Both the position numbers and the translations under genes were made by a program. A DNA stretch of 64,000 nt. Source: Sporobolomyces roseus. Its lineage: Eukaryota; Basidiomycota; Microbotryomycetes; Sporidiobolales; Sporidiobolaceae. Position 1 is the first letter of the stretch, and the number at the start of each line of letters is the position of its first letter. The DNA lies in assembly GCA_016617785.1 (NCBI GenBank), contig JADILM010000008.1:1-64000 (forward strand). Reading direction: 5' to 3'. The notes beneath the pieces are model-generated. The model made no database searches and was not told the origin of the DNA. It worked only from the letters and a program-made list of their open reading frames with translations. Shown piece after piece: positions 1-10,014 of the stretch.

Positions 1-561
1 CGCGCACAGAAATGCATCGACGAGTCAACTGAAGCCGCAAAGCAACGCTGGGACAAGAAGCATGCGAATCCACCGTTCAAAATCGGGGATCTCGTATGGG
101 TTTCGACGATACACTTTCGTTTCGGAGGCTCGACTAAACTGGTCCCGCCTTTCGTTGGACCTTTCGCTGTACTCAAGATGATTGGTACTAACGCTGTTCG
201 AGTAGCTCTCACTCATCCCTACGACAGAAAGCACAATGTCTTTCCTGTTTCACTCCTCAAGCTGCACAAGGACAATGATCCCGTGTGTTTCCCCAATCGA
301 CCGAAGGCTCCTTATCCTCTTCCTGAGATTATCGGAGACGAGCCTGAGTGGGAAATCGAAGCCATCCTTGACGAGCGAACCGTTTCAAAAAAAGGCAAGA
401 ATGGGAAAAAGACGAATGTCGTCGAGTACCTAGTCTCTTGGAAAGGCTTCGATGAGGAATGGTGGTTACCCGAGTCGTCGCTCAAAAACGCTCCAGAATT
501 GCTGAAAGATTTCAAATCGAAACAAGCGAGCAAGTCGAAGCGGTCAAAGCAACGAAAGTAA
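1..561 (+). mobile_element. Ty3/gypsy chromovirus Pol polyprotein, C-terminal end (partial)
   Basis: Reading frame 1 is open from the window edge to a TAA at 559-561 and gives the last 186 residues of a retrotransposon polyprotein. The first part is the tail of integrase: a GPF-type segment (VPPFVGPFAVLK) followed by the HNVFPVSLLK motif usual at the end of Ty3/gypsy integrases. The last ~75 residues are a chromodomain: WEIEAILDER opens it, and YLVSWKGF, EEWWLPESSL and NAPELL follow in the expected order. In this group the chromodomain directs insertion by reading histone marks. The tail is lysine and serine rich. The 5' part of the element lies outside the window, so its completeness cannot be judged; what is visible has no frameshift or stop. 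It is an ordinary mobile element and marks this end as a repeat-bearing region. Confidence 0.88.
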
Positions 562-601
562 TCACCGCTCATGGAACAGCGGTCTTCTTTTGGTGGGCGA
601 G

Positions 602-1471
602 TGTGAGCGGGTCGACTTCCCGAGTCCTATGATTTAGTAGAGCTTTGAGTATTTTTGTATCGAAGCTTGAAATATCATTGCGAGAGAAGTTGCGAAGAAG
701 TATTTCTCTCGAGAAGTTTTTCTCGGCTGGTCTTTATCCGACAGATCGAGAAAATATCTCCAAGTCGTTTTGATCGGTCAAAGAACTTCCCTCCCCTTCA
801 GCTGTATCCTCACATGTTGGGTAGCTAGAGAATGCTCCGACGATTCTGAGCACGATGCTGCCTAGAGCATCTCGCTACAGTGAAGCGTTAACGAGTTATC
901 GACGAAAGAAAGAGTTTTCCTCTTCTTCCCTTTCGAAGGAGATCTCCGTATGATCGTTCCCCGTTCTCCGTCTTCTCCTATCTCCATCCGTCCGTCGATG
1001 CGAGTGCACCTTGTGACTCCGACGCCGTCATTCCCCTTGTCCCATATGCCTTGTAGCCATCTTTAGATACTCTCTATCTTTTTCATGTCTCTCTCCTCCC
1101 AGCTTAGACCAACTCCTTTGACTCTTTCTTGCTAGAATGTTCGATGACCATAGCTCACGTAGAACTATAAAGGAGGCGCTCAAGCGACTCCTCTCTTGCT
1201 TTTGGAATCATCACTTTTACACTACACAACTTCTACTCAACCCTTCCTCTCTACTTTTGTGAGACCTCTCTTTCCCTCGACTCTCCCTGCACCCCACTCG
1301 GATCGACTCGACTACCTACCCCTTCCCAGGCGTACATCTGCCTTGGTTTCTCTCTAGAGTTGAAGTTCATCTTCAAGCTCAATTCCTCTGAATCGGTTTC
1401 TCCGTTCAGTTTTGCCCCAGACTCTTTCTCCTCACGTGTCATTCACGTTCGAGTCGGTCCGCTTGTTCACA
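602..1471 (+). repeat. Probable 3' long terminal repeat of the chromovirus
   Basis: A purine-rich stretch (ggtgggcgag, 592-601) ends just before TGTGAGCGGGTCGAC at 602. The proposed right end, GTCGGTCCGCTTGTTCACA at 1453-1471, is an imperfect inverted match to that start and closes with TCACA, so the ends follow the TG...CA rule. A TATA-like CTATAAAGG lies near 1166, as expected for the promoter in an LTR. The size, about 870 bp, suits a chromovirus LTR. The 5' LTR is outside the window, so the borders cannot be confirmed by comparison; they are inferred. Confidence 0.45.
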
Positions 1472-2500
1472 GTTTGTAAGAGAATTTTTTCATGAACAAG
1501 TCTATGTTGTAACAAAACTCCAGTCATTTCACGCTCAAATACACCTCTTGCATAACCTCAACTGCCTGACCCCTAAGGTTTGGCCCTACTATAATTCCCA
1601 AGAAACAAGGTTCTCGTTCGAGATTTTGCAACGAACAAAATCCTTCGTCGAAACACTTTTCCATCTGCTCTACTCGAAGTACAGTCTCCCTAGCTTGATT
1701 CGACAAGCGCTCTTCAACGGTACTGCTCTTGTCCACTCTCTGCGTGAACGTTCTGCTGTAGAAACCGGTTTCCGACTCTCGCAATGTTTGGGCTTTCCGT
1801 TGCTTTTCACTGACCAAGCGCTCCCGTTCAAAGCTGCGACTCTCTTCCCTTCCCCCCCCCCCCTAGAGAGCGTAGTCACAACCAGAGAGCTACCTCGCAC
1901 CAGTTGAAAGACAGCATTCCCATTCTCTCTTTGACCTCTTTCCCTCTTTCTCCTACTTTCACTTTCCTTTCCTTTCACTACTGGCTTCCCTCCCTTCTCT
2001 GACAGCAAAGCCTCTTTGAGTACTCTACAGAACTGCAACTCTTGTCCTCTGTTTCTCAAGCTAGTTGGTGGGAGCTATAAAAATGAGCTTTTCACATTTC
2101 AGCTGTTTCTCTACCTTGCCAACAGTCTAGCCTCTCATCCTAGCGCTCATACTTCTCCCTTCTTCCTCTCTGTCTTCTCTGACTCACTCTCGCATTCTCA
2201 GCTGCCTCTCTCTCTTGAACTCAGGGAGAAAGAAATTTAGTAAATGATGATTGCAAGGATAGGCAGGTGCGCTACTCTCACCGAATTGAACTCACTCCTA
2301 GCCCTCCCCTACTTGTGAGTGATCTGCTGAGCTGAATGTACGAATAGTTGAGAGGAAGAGGGAGGAGGAGAAGATGAGAAAGGTTGTGGGAAAATTGCGA
2401 CAAGTCGAGAAAGGTCGCGAGTAAAACGAGCGAGTTGGTCGATGCAAGCGTCACTGTCAGGTTCTGAAGAGCGTAAGAGTCGGGTCTGCTTGCAGAGTGT
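1472..2500. other. No gene seen; pyrimidine-rich region, possibly old LTR debris
   Basis: The short open frames here show no recognisable domain and no convincing splicing. The stretch has a C run near 1853-1863 and a TATA-like GCTATAAAAATGAG near 2074, followed by pyrimidine-rich sequence that recalls the layout of the LTR at 602-1471. I could not align the two convincingly by eye, so a second decayed LTR is only a possibility. Confidence 0.3.
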
Positions 2501-3960
2501 GAAGTAGGAGCTTACAGGAGAGAGATATTGAAGATCTTGACCGCAGAAATTGTAGTTTGAACTTACTCACTTCCTCCTTGTATCCATTCGTTGCTTGAGT
2601 ATTCCTATTTGTTGATTGATGAGATTCGATTGCGCGAGATTAGCATTGGAAAGAGCACAATCGAGGGAAAAGTTTTCATGTGAGATGAGGGTGGAATGGT
2701 CGAAAGATTGCTGAGGGAGTGAAGGGAAAGGGATGATGAGGTAGCGAGGATGGTCATGAGTTGTGTAGAAGGGAAGGGAGAAAAGGGGAGACTCACAGGA
2801 GTGCATCGAGCGGATCTTTCCAACAGATGATCCCCTTTTCGCCGGTCACTCGATAAGTTCAACCTTGTTCTTGTCCATTCCTTCATCAATCGAATTTGTT
2901 TGTGGTGAAGATACGAGAGAGCATAATTCGCAGAGGAGAAAAGGAGGTGAAGTGATGACGAGTTGGGCGGGAATGGGTCGATTTGGACCAGAATGAGCTA
3001 GAACATTCTCTCATCCAGGTCAGCCGAGTCTGAGGAGAGTGTGAGAGTATAAGAGAGAGAGGAACAGAGTTGGGAAACTCACAGGAGCAAGTGAGGTCGA
3101 TTCCTACAACTTTCTCTGATTCATTCTGTTTTCTTCTGTCACTTCAACACTTTGAACTCGTCACCATCCGCTATTTCACCATTCGTATCCTTCTCTACCA
3201 TTGAGCCAATAGTACTGATTTGAGGAGGAGAAGGAACGAAGCTGTTGAGTGAAGATGCGTCAAGTCGGTGACGGTTGAGAGTGAAACAAGCTAGATGGTC
3301 CAGGCAGCTGGGACAGTCGAGCAGAAGAAATAGATAAGAGTGGAGGAGAGCAAAGGGGAGAGGGTTGGAGCTTACCAGAGTGAATAGCGTGGACCTTTCT
3401 CCCTCATTCCCAAATATTCCCTTTTTCTCTAATACTCGACAAGCTCCACCCCGTTCAGATTCCTTCTTGGGCCATTAAAATCGTCCTCTTTCGCAGATCC
3501 GGAAACACTGATTCGATACGAGAATGCGCGAGGTGATGTGATCGGCAATTCTGCGAAAATTGGTAAAGCCGCAGGAAATGATGGTGAAATGGAGGATGAC
3601 AGTCAATGAAATGAATGGGTGGTGGGTAGAAGGAATAGAAGAGTGGGTGAGAGTGATGAGGAAGGAAGGCGGAGCTCACTGACGTAGTGAGAGTACACTT
3701 TACATTTTGCGACAATCCATTTTTATTTCCTTCTCCGACTAAACGAGTTCCAACCCGTTTCGGTTCATTCTTGCGTCATTCATATTTGCTCCTTGTTATG
3801 AGCCGGGAGTGCTGATTCGATAGAAGAAGGAAGGAGACGAAGGAAGATGTTGTCGAGGGGAGGGCGGTTTCGTAAGATTTTTGGGGAGGGGTGGATCAAT
3901 CGTCGTCCACCTCCTTAGCTTGAACCTTTCCCGCTACATCTCTTGTCCATTCTAACTGCC
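2500..3960. repeat. Decayed tandem array, about six units of ~295 bp
   Basis: A block of the form AGTTCAAC..(C/G)TT..TTCTTG..CCATTC recurs near 2551, 2852, 3147, 3439, 3736 and 3918. A second anchor, CTTACAGGAG / CTCACAGGAG / CTTACCAGAG / CTCACTGACG, recurs near 2508, 2792, 3079, 3373 and 3678, so the spacing is 284-305 bp. A third shared piece reads TGATTCGAT or a variant just after the first block. Units differ by many substitutions and indels and carry no shared open frame. On the minus strand the second anchor looks like a 5' splice site (GTGAGT / GTAAGC), so the unit could descend from a gene piece; this is inference. Confidence 0.6.
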
Positions 3961-4190
3961 CTCTGATCCAGCTGGAGCGTCTGTAGGTTCGTATTGAGTT
4001 GGAGGGGAAGTTGAGATTGGTGGGAAGGGATCGATTCCGGAGTAGTCCAGAGCGAGCCAGAGAGTCGACTGAGCAGCTGAGGATAACGATACGGGTCTTG
4101 AGAGTACTGTAGTAGCCTAAGCTGAGTTGGAAGTGAAGTGTAGGAGAATAAGAAGCGATTCGAAATCTGTTCGAGCAAGACTTGGTTCCT

Positions 4191-4540
4191 ACGTTTCACC
4201 ACCTCGCTCTGAACGCTCTTTCTTGATCTCTAGAGTATATTACACAGCTACAGACCGCACTGAAATCGCTATAAGTTCGCTATCGTGAGTTTTCGCTCTC
4301 CTCTTTCACCATTTCTCCCAAATCCTCCGAAGCTGACTCACTCACTATCAACGCATCTAGACCTACTCTCGATTGTGCAGGACGAACTTGCAGCAATCTG
4401 AAGATGCTATCAATATCCTACTACACTTCCACAGCTCGATTTCGAAGAAGATGAACATCAGAGGAGAAGACGATTGCAGCGAGCTAGAAGCGCTAGGAGA
4501 AATTGAGAGATAGCTTGGGAGAGTTGCAAAGCTGCAAAAG
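4191..4540. repeat. Family-1 upstream module, copy 1 (most diverged)
   Basis: This copy precedes the first member of the tandem gene family. Its recognisable core is CGCTATAAGTTCGCTATC followed by GTGAGT near 4283, matching TATCACAAGATCGCTTTG followed by GTGAGT in copy 4. A shared CACCTCGCTCTGAACG piece near 4200 corresponds to TCACTCCCTCGCTCTG in copies 2 and 3. An intron-like end lies downstream. It holds no open frame that I can support. Confidence 0.4.
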
Positions 4541-4990
4541 CTGGTTCCACTACATCATGCCTAGAAGGTGCTCTGAATCAACTCGTTCGCACTCCTTCCT
4601 CTCGTTCTCTCGTTTCCTCATCTTTCTCCTTTTCTTCCCAGTCTCCCCGGTCAACGCCAACACGCAGACGATACAAATTGCAAAGGCAGCGGGACTATAG
4701 GCAGAATCCGCTTTACTTTCGTTTCGCTTTTTTCTCTCTTTCGTCACTTCTTTCCGCTTCGCTCCTTCCGCTTCCGATTTCTTTCGCCTCTCGTACATAG
4801 CCACGCGTTGAGTCTACGCTCCGCTGCTCCTTACGCTCAGCCAGCTGCCTCACCGCGCTTTGATCGCTTCGGACGTTTTCAGTCTAATCCCGACAAAGTC
4901 TCGGTCTTCCCTCGCGCCTCTTTCTCCTTCTGCTCTCTTTCCTTCTCCTTCTTCACTCTCTCGTCACCTCCTGCCTCACGAAGCCTCGCT

Positions 4991-6161
4991 ATGGCATCTC
5001 CAAACCCTCGACAACTCACCGGTTCGACACGAAATGAGAATCCGCAAGAAATCGCACCTAGACATGAGTTAAATCAAGAAGAAACCGCCGCTCTCGAACA
5101 AGCAGATAAAGCAGTCACTGAGGGAATCCTAGGAGAACTGAATGAGGAGAAAGTCAAGCATCGAAACGGAATCCTACACAACTTGATCGTCGACATCGCT
5201 CATGAGGCACTCAGGAACGGCGGTAATCAGACGGTACTTGAGGGATGGCAAGAGAGATATAAGAATGTGTATGAAAAGTCTAGTAAGACGAAGTGGGCTT
5301 TTGAAGAGATTAAGCGTGAACTCGAGGATCTTTCGTGCCGGACGAAAAAGTACAAGCTAAAGGTATCAATCCATCCTACTCTTTCTCCTACTTATCAGCT
5401 GACTATAACCTTCCTTGTGTAGCTGACAGAGTTGGGGTGGAGGGGGTATCGTATCCAGGAGCGGTTCGAATCGATCAAGGTTTTCAACAGAGTGCGTCGT
5501 TCTCCATTTCTTTCCTCGCTTCCTCTCTACTGATACTCACTCACTGCATACAATAGACCGAGTCAGATTGGTGGCATTCTCAGCTGGAAAGGATGGTTGA
5601 AGACTTCAGTTGGAAGGTCCATTGCGAAATGTACGCCGCGAAAGAACCGGAGAGGGATTCCTGGGAAACCTTGAAGAGTCGAGTCACGGACTACTTTGGT
5701 GATCTCAAAGTGATGATGGCCTCGTCGAGGAGTGAGGCGCGGAAACTGCAGCATCCGCGAGAATACTGGTTGAAACGATTTCACGAGATCAAGGTTCTTC
5801 GATATCTCCACGACACTTCGAAATATGCGGTAGGTTTTCTCCTCTCTCAGACTATCTGTACTCTCCACCATACCTAACGAGATTGGATGAGTAGGTTCAC
5901 GACAATGGATCAATTCTTCCCCTTTTCCAGATCGACAATGTCGAACGTCGCTTGGAAGAATACATCGTGAGGCCTCCTTCCTCCTCATCTCAGATCAGAT
6001 TCTGATCCCGAGTCATTTCCATTCACTCCCCACAGCCTCCTCCCTCCCTCCTCAATCATCTCGGCAAAGAGCATTCGCTTGCGAGGTTTCAACCGGTTTC
6101 GAGGGTAGGACTTTCGCGAGTTCTTGGAACGCGAGTAGCTAGCAGAGTGAGGTTATTGTAG
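4991..6161 (+). CDS. Tandem family 1, member A; unknown function, five exons
   Basis: The family is not one I recognise. Exons: 4991-5362, 5423-5491, 5557-5829, 5895-5966 and 6036-6161; all joins keep frame and give 303 residues. The ATG at 4991 (MASPNPRQ) is chosen because the sequence just before it is the CT-rich leader usual here; the frame is open further upstream. The protein looks soluble and largely helical, acidic near the start (EETAALEQADKAV), with no signal peptide or membrane segment. Stretches shared with member C at 10015 are: exon 2 starting LTE, exon 3 with SDWWHSQLE and YWLKRFHEIKVL..LHDT, exon 4 with LPLFQIDNVERRLEEY, and exon 5 starting PPPSLLNH. The shared intron positions and residues show that this is a real spliced gene. 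The donor at 5492 (GTGCGT) is slightly unusual. Confidence 0.65.
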
Positions 6162-6439
6162 TACAATCTGATACCTGTCTGTAGGAAGATGAAACGAGCG
6201 GATTCTGAAGCGAGAGGGAGAAAACGAGATCGAAACGAAGCGAGAAATAGCATGAACCCGACGAGAACAAAGCGTGAGCGGCTCCAGCGTCTTTCCTACC
6301 CTTCGAATCTACCTTCTGAACCATTCGAAGTCAGCTAGAAGAGACGTAGCGAATGAGAAGCGTTCGGATTGAGGGGAAGTTTGGAGAGCTAGAGAACGAC
6401 GAGGAGCAGGCGGGGGAGACTGAGACCACGTTCATAGCA

Positions 6440-6860
6440 TTCTTGAGTGTCTGAAGAATGCCTCAAGCTAGTCGATTGAAGTATAGCAGTTTGTAGTGAA
6501 GTGTAAGAAGTCAAGTTGATTCACTTGAAACACCTCTCGTTCCTGCACTTCACTCCCTCGCTCTGATCGCCCATTTAAGATCTCAATAGTATCACAAACA
6601 CCTCAAGAGCATATACAATGTGCCAGAAATCCTCTCTCGTGAGTCCTCGTCGTTTCTTCTCCCGAATTCTCTGAAACAATGACGAGCTAACCAACTCGAT
6701 GACAGCTACAGATCCGCTTGGTCTTTGCTCTGATCATCTTTCAGGCTACTAGCTCGCCCGTGATACCCACCAAGCTCTCTGCACGACGTTAGCTCATGAA
6801 AATGCGAACATTAACTTGGAATCGGTTCGAAGAGACTGGTGAGGGAGATAACGCTGCAAG
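6440..6860 (+). repeat. Family-1 upstream module, copy 2
   Basis: This is a conserved block before member B. Shared with the copy near 9120-9560 are GAAGTGTAAGAAG(T/C)CAAGTTGATTCAC, CTTCACTCCCTCGCTCTG, CGTGAGTCCTCGTCGTT, GACGAGCTA..CAACTCGATG, TTTCAGGCTACTAG (TTTTAGGCTATTAG there) and GCGAACATTAA. The order of the pieces is a short leader, a GTGAGT donor, a branch-like GAGCTAAC, and an acceptor before GCTACT. It therefore looks like a duplicated small spliced transcript or gene remnant. Confidence 0.6.
6618..6792 (+). CDS. Possible 35-residue secreted peptide gene inside module copy 2
   Basis: An ATG at 6618 opens MCQKSSL, then GTGAGT at 6639 and an acceptor GACAG ending at 6705 enclose a 67-bp intron with a branch-like GAGCTAAC. 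Exon 2 (6706-6792) continues in frame as LQIRLVFALIIFQATSS and then PVIPTKLSARR before TAG. The whole reads like a signal peptide (basic start, hydrophobic LVFALIIF, small residues before P) with an ~11-residue mature end. Against it: the other three module copies lack this ATG and frame, and a more conserved acceptor (TTTCAG, near 6743) would skip most of exon 2. It may be chance inside a non-coding repeat. Confidence 0.25.
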
Positions 6861-7650
6861 CGATAGAGGCAGAGACTCCTGAAGATATGTAGAGCCGAGT
6901 GTAGAAAGGGCTTGATCATCGGCGGTTCGGTTCGTTCCTTCTCTCAGTTTTCTTTGCGTCCAGTTGCTAATCTATCCCTCACCAGCGCTAGCTTCGATAC
7001 TATCTGGGTGCTCGATGAGATTCAGATACATTGCACTCCATGCCGATTCAAAGCCTGCGCCTTGCAGCCCCGCTCTCGCCGGCATTCTTCGAAATCTCTC
7101 GCTCGTCCTTCCCTTCTCTTTCGCAGCTCCTTCGCTTTCGTTCTCCCTCGATCCACTCACCTGTCACGACGATCTTCAGTTCTGCAGGACCTACCAGGAC
7201 CTATCAACCGGCGCGGCTATCGCTTTGGTCACTCTTCGATTCTCGATAAACTCCCAATCTCGCAATTCGACGCTTCGTTTCTCGACTTCTCCCTTCCCGC
7301 TCATTCTTTCTCAGTCTCGCAGGCAGTATCTCTCTCACCTCCTCTAAGCCAGCGTCCTCCTTTCGCCCGCTTCTCGCTCAATCAGAACGATACTTCGGAA
7401 CATCGACAGAATCGGCTCAATTCGTTTCATAGCAAGGAGGTTTCACCTCTTCCCCTCTCTGCTCTCCTGCCTTCTCACACTCCACCTCGTCAAACGCAAA
7501 GCATCGTCAGACATCGACCGGACTCGCCGCGGAGCGAATCTTCCTAAACCCGAATGCGGTCTCTCTTTCCTCTTCCTACTTCTTTCCTATATTGACCTCC
7601 TCTCCCTCCAACCGCATCAATCTCCAACCCTCTTACATCTCTAATACAGT
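6861..7650. other. Intergenic, upstream of member B
   Basis: The stretch has long pyrimidine-rich, stop-poor frames without a recognisable domain, codon pattern or splice support. It ends in a CT-rich leader and ATACAG just before the ATG of member B. I see no gene here beyond the promoter. Confidence 0.4.
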
Positions 7651-8765
7651 ATGTCCGCAACTTTCCCGCCCGAGTATCGTGAGCCGTATCGCTTCTTCCC
7701 CGATTCCGATGCACGAAAAGAGGTTCGACTTGACCCTCAGGAAGCACGCATCAACGTTCGACTCGGCATTCAAGACTCATTAGCTCGTCAGCGCTACTTG
7801 GAACTCGAACGACTCTTCGAATCACTCATCAAAGATCATCCCGAGAGTACGAACGAAACTGTCAGAAAGGTGTTGAAGAAGTGGAAAGGAGATTTCCTCA
7901 AGCTCGTCGAGAGGCCAAGAGACGAAGACCGACTATTTAACTTGTACACGACTAGCAATTTCGAAGCGATTCGAGCGGAAGTGAGCAGTTTAGTAGGGAA
8001 GAATTTGGTGAGTCCCCTTTCCTCTCATCTCTTCCTTTCGTTACTCTCTACTTATCATTTAGTCAATAGCTTACACAAGGCAAGAGTATCCGTCGGAATT
8101 GCTCAGTTCGAGCAGTATTTGAGCTGATTCCCTTGATGGTACAAACCGTTCTTCCTCATTCGCATTCCGAGAGAGCTGACAAACCGTTTCATCGACAGTC
8201 ACCGGAACTCCTTCACTACTCAATGCTCGACAACCTCATCAAGCGAATTTACGTGAAACCAGAAATTGACACTGCTCGAGAAGCGATCAAAGAGAGATTG
8301 TACGAAATCCTTCACGCGCTTTACGCGTCGAACGATTGGAACTTTCGCTATCGTGCGAACTGGCTCAAGATTTGGGATGTGTTCCGAGAGATCGAGTTGC
8401 ATTGGGTATCCGTGAGCTTCACGGTTCTTTCCTTTTCGAAGAGATTTTCGAAATTCACGGACGATCAAGCTTCTAGCTTCTGGGTCTCCATGGTCAGCTG
8501 CTGCATAACTTTACCCCTCAAAGGTTCATCGATCGTCTGCACCTCGAGGTGAGCCAACTCTATACTGCCGACTTGCCACGCTTGCTGAGATTGTTTCGAA
8601 TTATAGGATTCGCCCTATCTCTACTTTCTCTATCACTCCTACTTGCGGAAACACTTCCCTATTCCTCGACATACTCTTCAACATCGACGCATCAACGGAA
8701 GATATGCTCTCCAGAATGGGATTGGGACGTTTGGTGATGCGAGAGAGGGAGGACGGAGATTCTAG
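7651..8765 (+). CDS. Tandem family 1, member B; unknown function, five exons
   Basis: Exons: 7651-8007, 8070-8138, 8199-8405, 8477-8548 and 8607-8765; the joins keep frame and give 287 residues. Sequence identity to members A and C is low, but the gene plan is the same: exon 2 is 23 codons and starts LTQ, and exon 4 is exactly 24 codons, as in A and C. Exon 3 ends NWLKIWDVFREIELHW where A has YWLKRFHEIKVLRYLHD. The start MSATFPPEYREPYRFF is taken at the first ATG after the CT-rich leader. Exon 1 has the family pattern of a tryptophan/lysine-rich helix (LKKWKGDFLKLVE) followed by FEAIRAEVSSL. The C-terminus is longer and basic. No known domain, signal peptide or membrane segment is visible. 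Confidence 0.6.
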
Positions 8766-9114
8766 GTCGAATTATTGATTCGTTCTCGAAGGTCAGACGC
8801 ATCTTGCACGCAGCTGTCAGGAGCATGAGATGTAGAGAGAGATAGCGAGCTGGAATTAACGAGAGAAGCGAAGTAGACGGTTCCAGTGCTGAAGCTGGAG
8901 TGAGAAAGAGAGAAATGATGCTAAGATCGACACAGCCTCTCGCGAAGAAGCAAGCAAGAACCGCTAGAGCCTATCGATCGAAGCGTGCTGATACGGTAGC
9001 ACTGTCTCGAGCGAATTAGAGGAGCTGTAGCGAGCCGGAGAAGCGATGAAACAGAATTGACGAGAAATTTGGGAGCTAGAACTCAACTAACACTGAACCA
9101 GCACCTTCGAGATG
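8766..9114. other. Spacer between member B and module copy 3
   Basis: The sequence is purine-rich, with no supported gene. Short pieces (GAGAGATAGCGAGCTGG, GAGAAGCG) recur in the equivalent spacers near 6330-6440 and 11290-11400, so it belongs to the duplicated unit. Confidence 0.35.
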
Positions 9115-9560
9115 ACGCGGTGAGCACTTTTGCGTCTCTAAGGAGTGTCTCAAGCTAAGCAATCGAAGTATAGCTGATACTAGTGAAGTGTAAGAAGCCA
9201 AGTTGATTCACTCGAAACTTCCCTCGTTCCCTCGCTTCACTCCCTCGCTCTGCCAACCATTTCGACATCACAGTAGTACTATCCAAGCCTTGAGAGTACA
9301 CTCAATTTGCCACAAGATCGCTCGCGTGAGTCCTCGTCGTTCCTTCTCTCAATTCCTCCAAAATGATGACGAGCTAGACAACTCGATGGCAACGCTCACA
9401 GACTTTCTCTTCGATGCTCGTATCTCATTTTAGGCTATTAGGCTTCGTACTGCACCGCTTCAAGCACGCTCGAGGCTCTTACTATCAAAACGCGAACATC
9501 AATCGAAACTTGGAGTTGCTGGATCAGGACATTCGATACGGGAGTAATTAATACCTGAAC
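9115..9560. repeat. Family-1 upstream module, copy 3
   Basis: This copy aligns with copy 2 over most of its length: AGTGTCTCAAGCTA, AGTGAAGTGTAAGAAGCC, CTTCACTCCCTCGCTCTG, CGTGAGTCCTCGTCGTTCC, GACGAGCTAGACAACTCGATG, TTTTAGGCTATTAGG and GCGAACATCAA. The ATG of the candidate peptide is absent (ATTTGCCACAAG instead of ATGTGCCAGAAA) and the downstream frame differs, so the peptide reading is not conserved although the splice-like signals are. Confidence 0.6.
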
Positions 9561-10014
9561 GGGAGTACGATACGCTTATGGCGCTATGGCCAACGTTTAG
9601 AATCACACACAAGTTCGTCTTCCCTCGTCTCCCGCCCTTTTTCCCGATTTCACACTAAACTTCGTGTGCTCTCGCTACTACTCACAGCAGAACAGACAGA
9701 TATAAGCACATCTAGATCTATCAGCTCCAACCTACTCGCCAATTTCTAGCTCGAGCATGAATCGTCGAAATTTCGTCTTCTCAATCCTCGCTTCTTCGAT
9801 CTCACTCATTCCGCTTCGATCGCGACCGCTTTCATCACCCTCCGCTACCTCGATTCTGGCATCTCATCTCCGATTCCCGCTATCGGCATCACTGTCCCGA
9901 TCCTTCGCTCTCAAACCCTTCACTATTCATCGGACTTTCCGGACTCTTTACCGCTCAGGATCGACTCTCAGCTCGCTTCCTCTCTCTCTCTCTTTTCTTC
10001 ACTTCACTCGTAAC
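9561..10014. other. Promoter and leader of member C
   Basis: The region ends in a run of CTCTCTCTCTCTTTTCTTC just before the ATG at 10015, a typical leader in this genome. An in-frame ATG at 9757 would add 86 serine-rich residues; I think this is untranslated leader, because member A has a similar stretch and nothing in it is conserved. Confidence 0.4.

Noticed and set aside
4808..4990. N-terminal extension of family-1 member A
   Set aside because: It begins at a TTG, is translated pyrimidine-rich leader, and is not similar to the matching region of member C.
9757..10014. Possible 86-residue N-terminal extension of member C
   Set aside because: Serine/leucine-rich translation of a CT-rich leader; no similarity to other members and the ATG at 10015 sits in the usual context.
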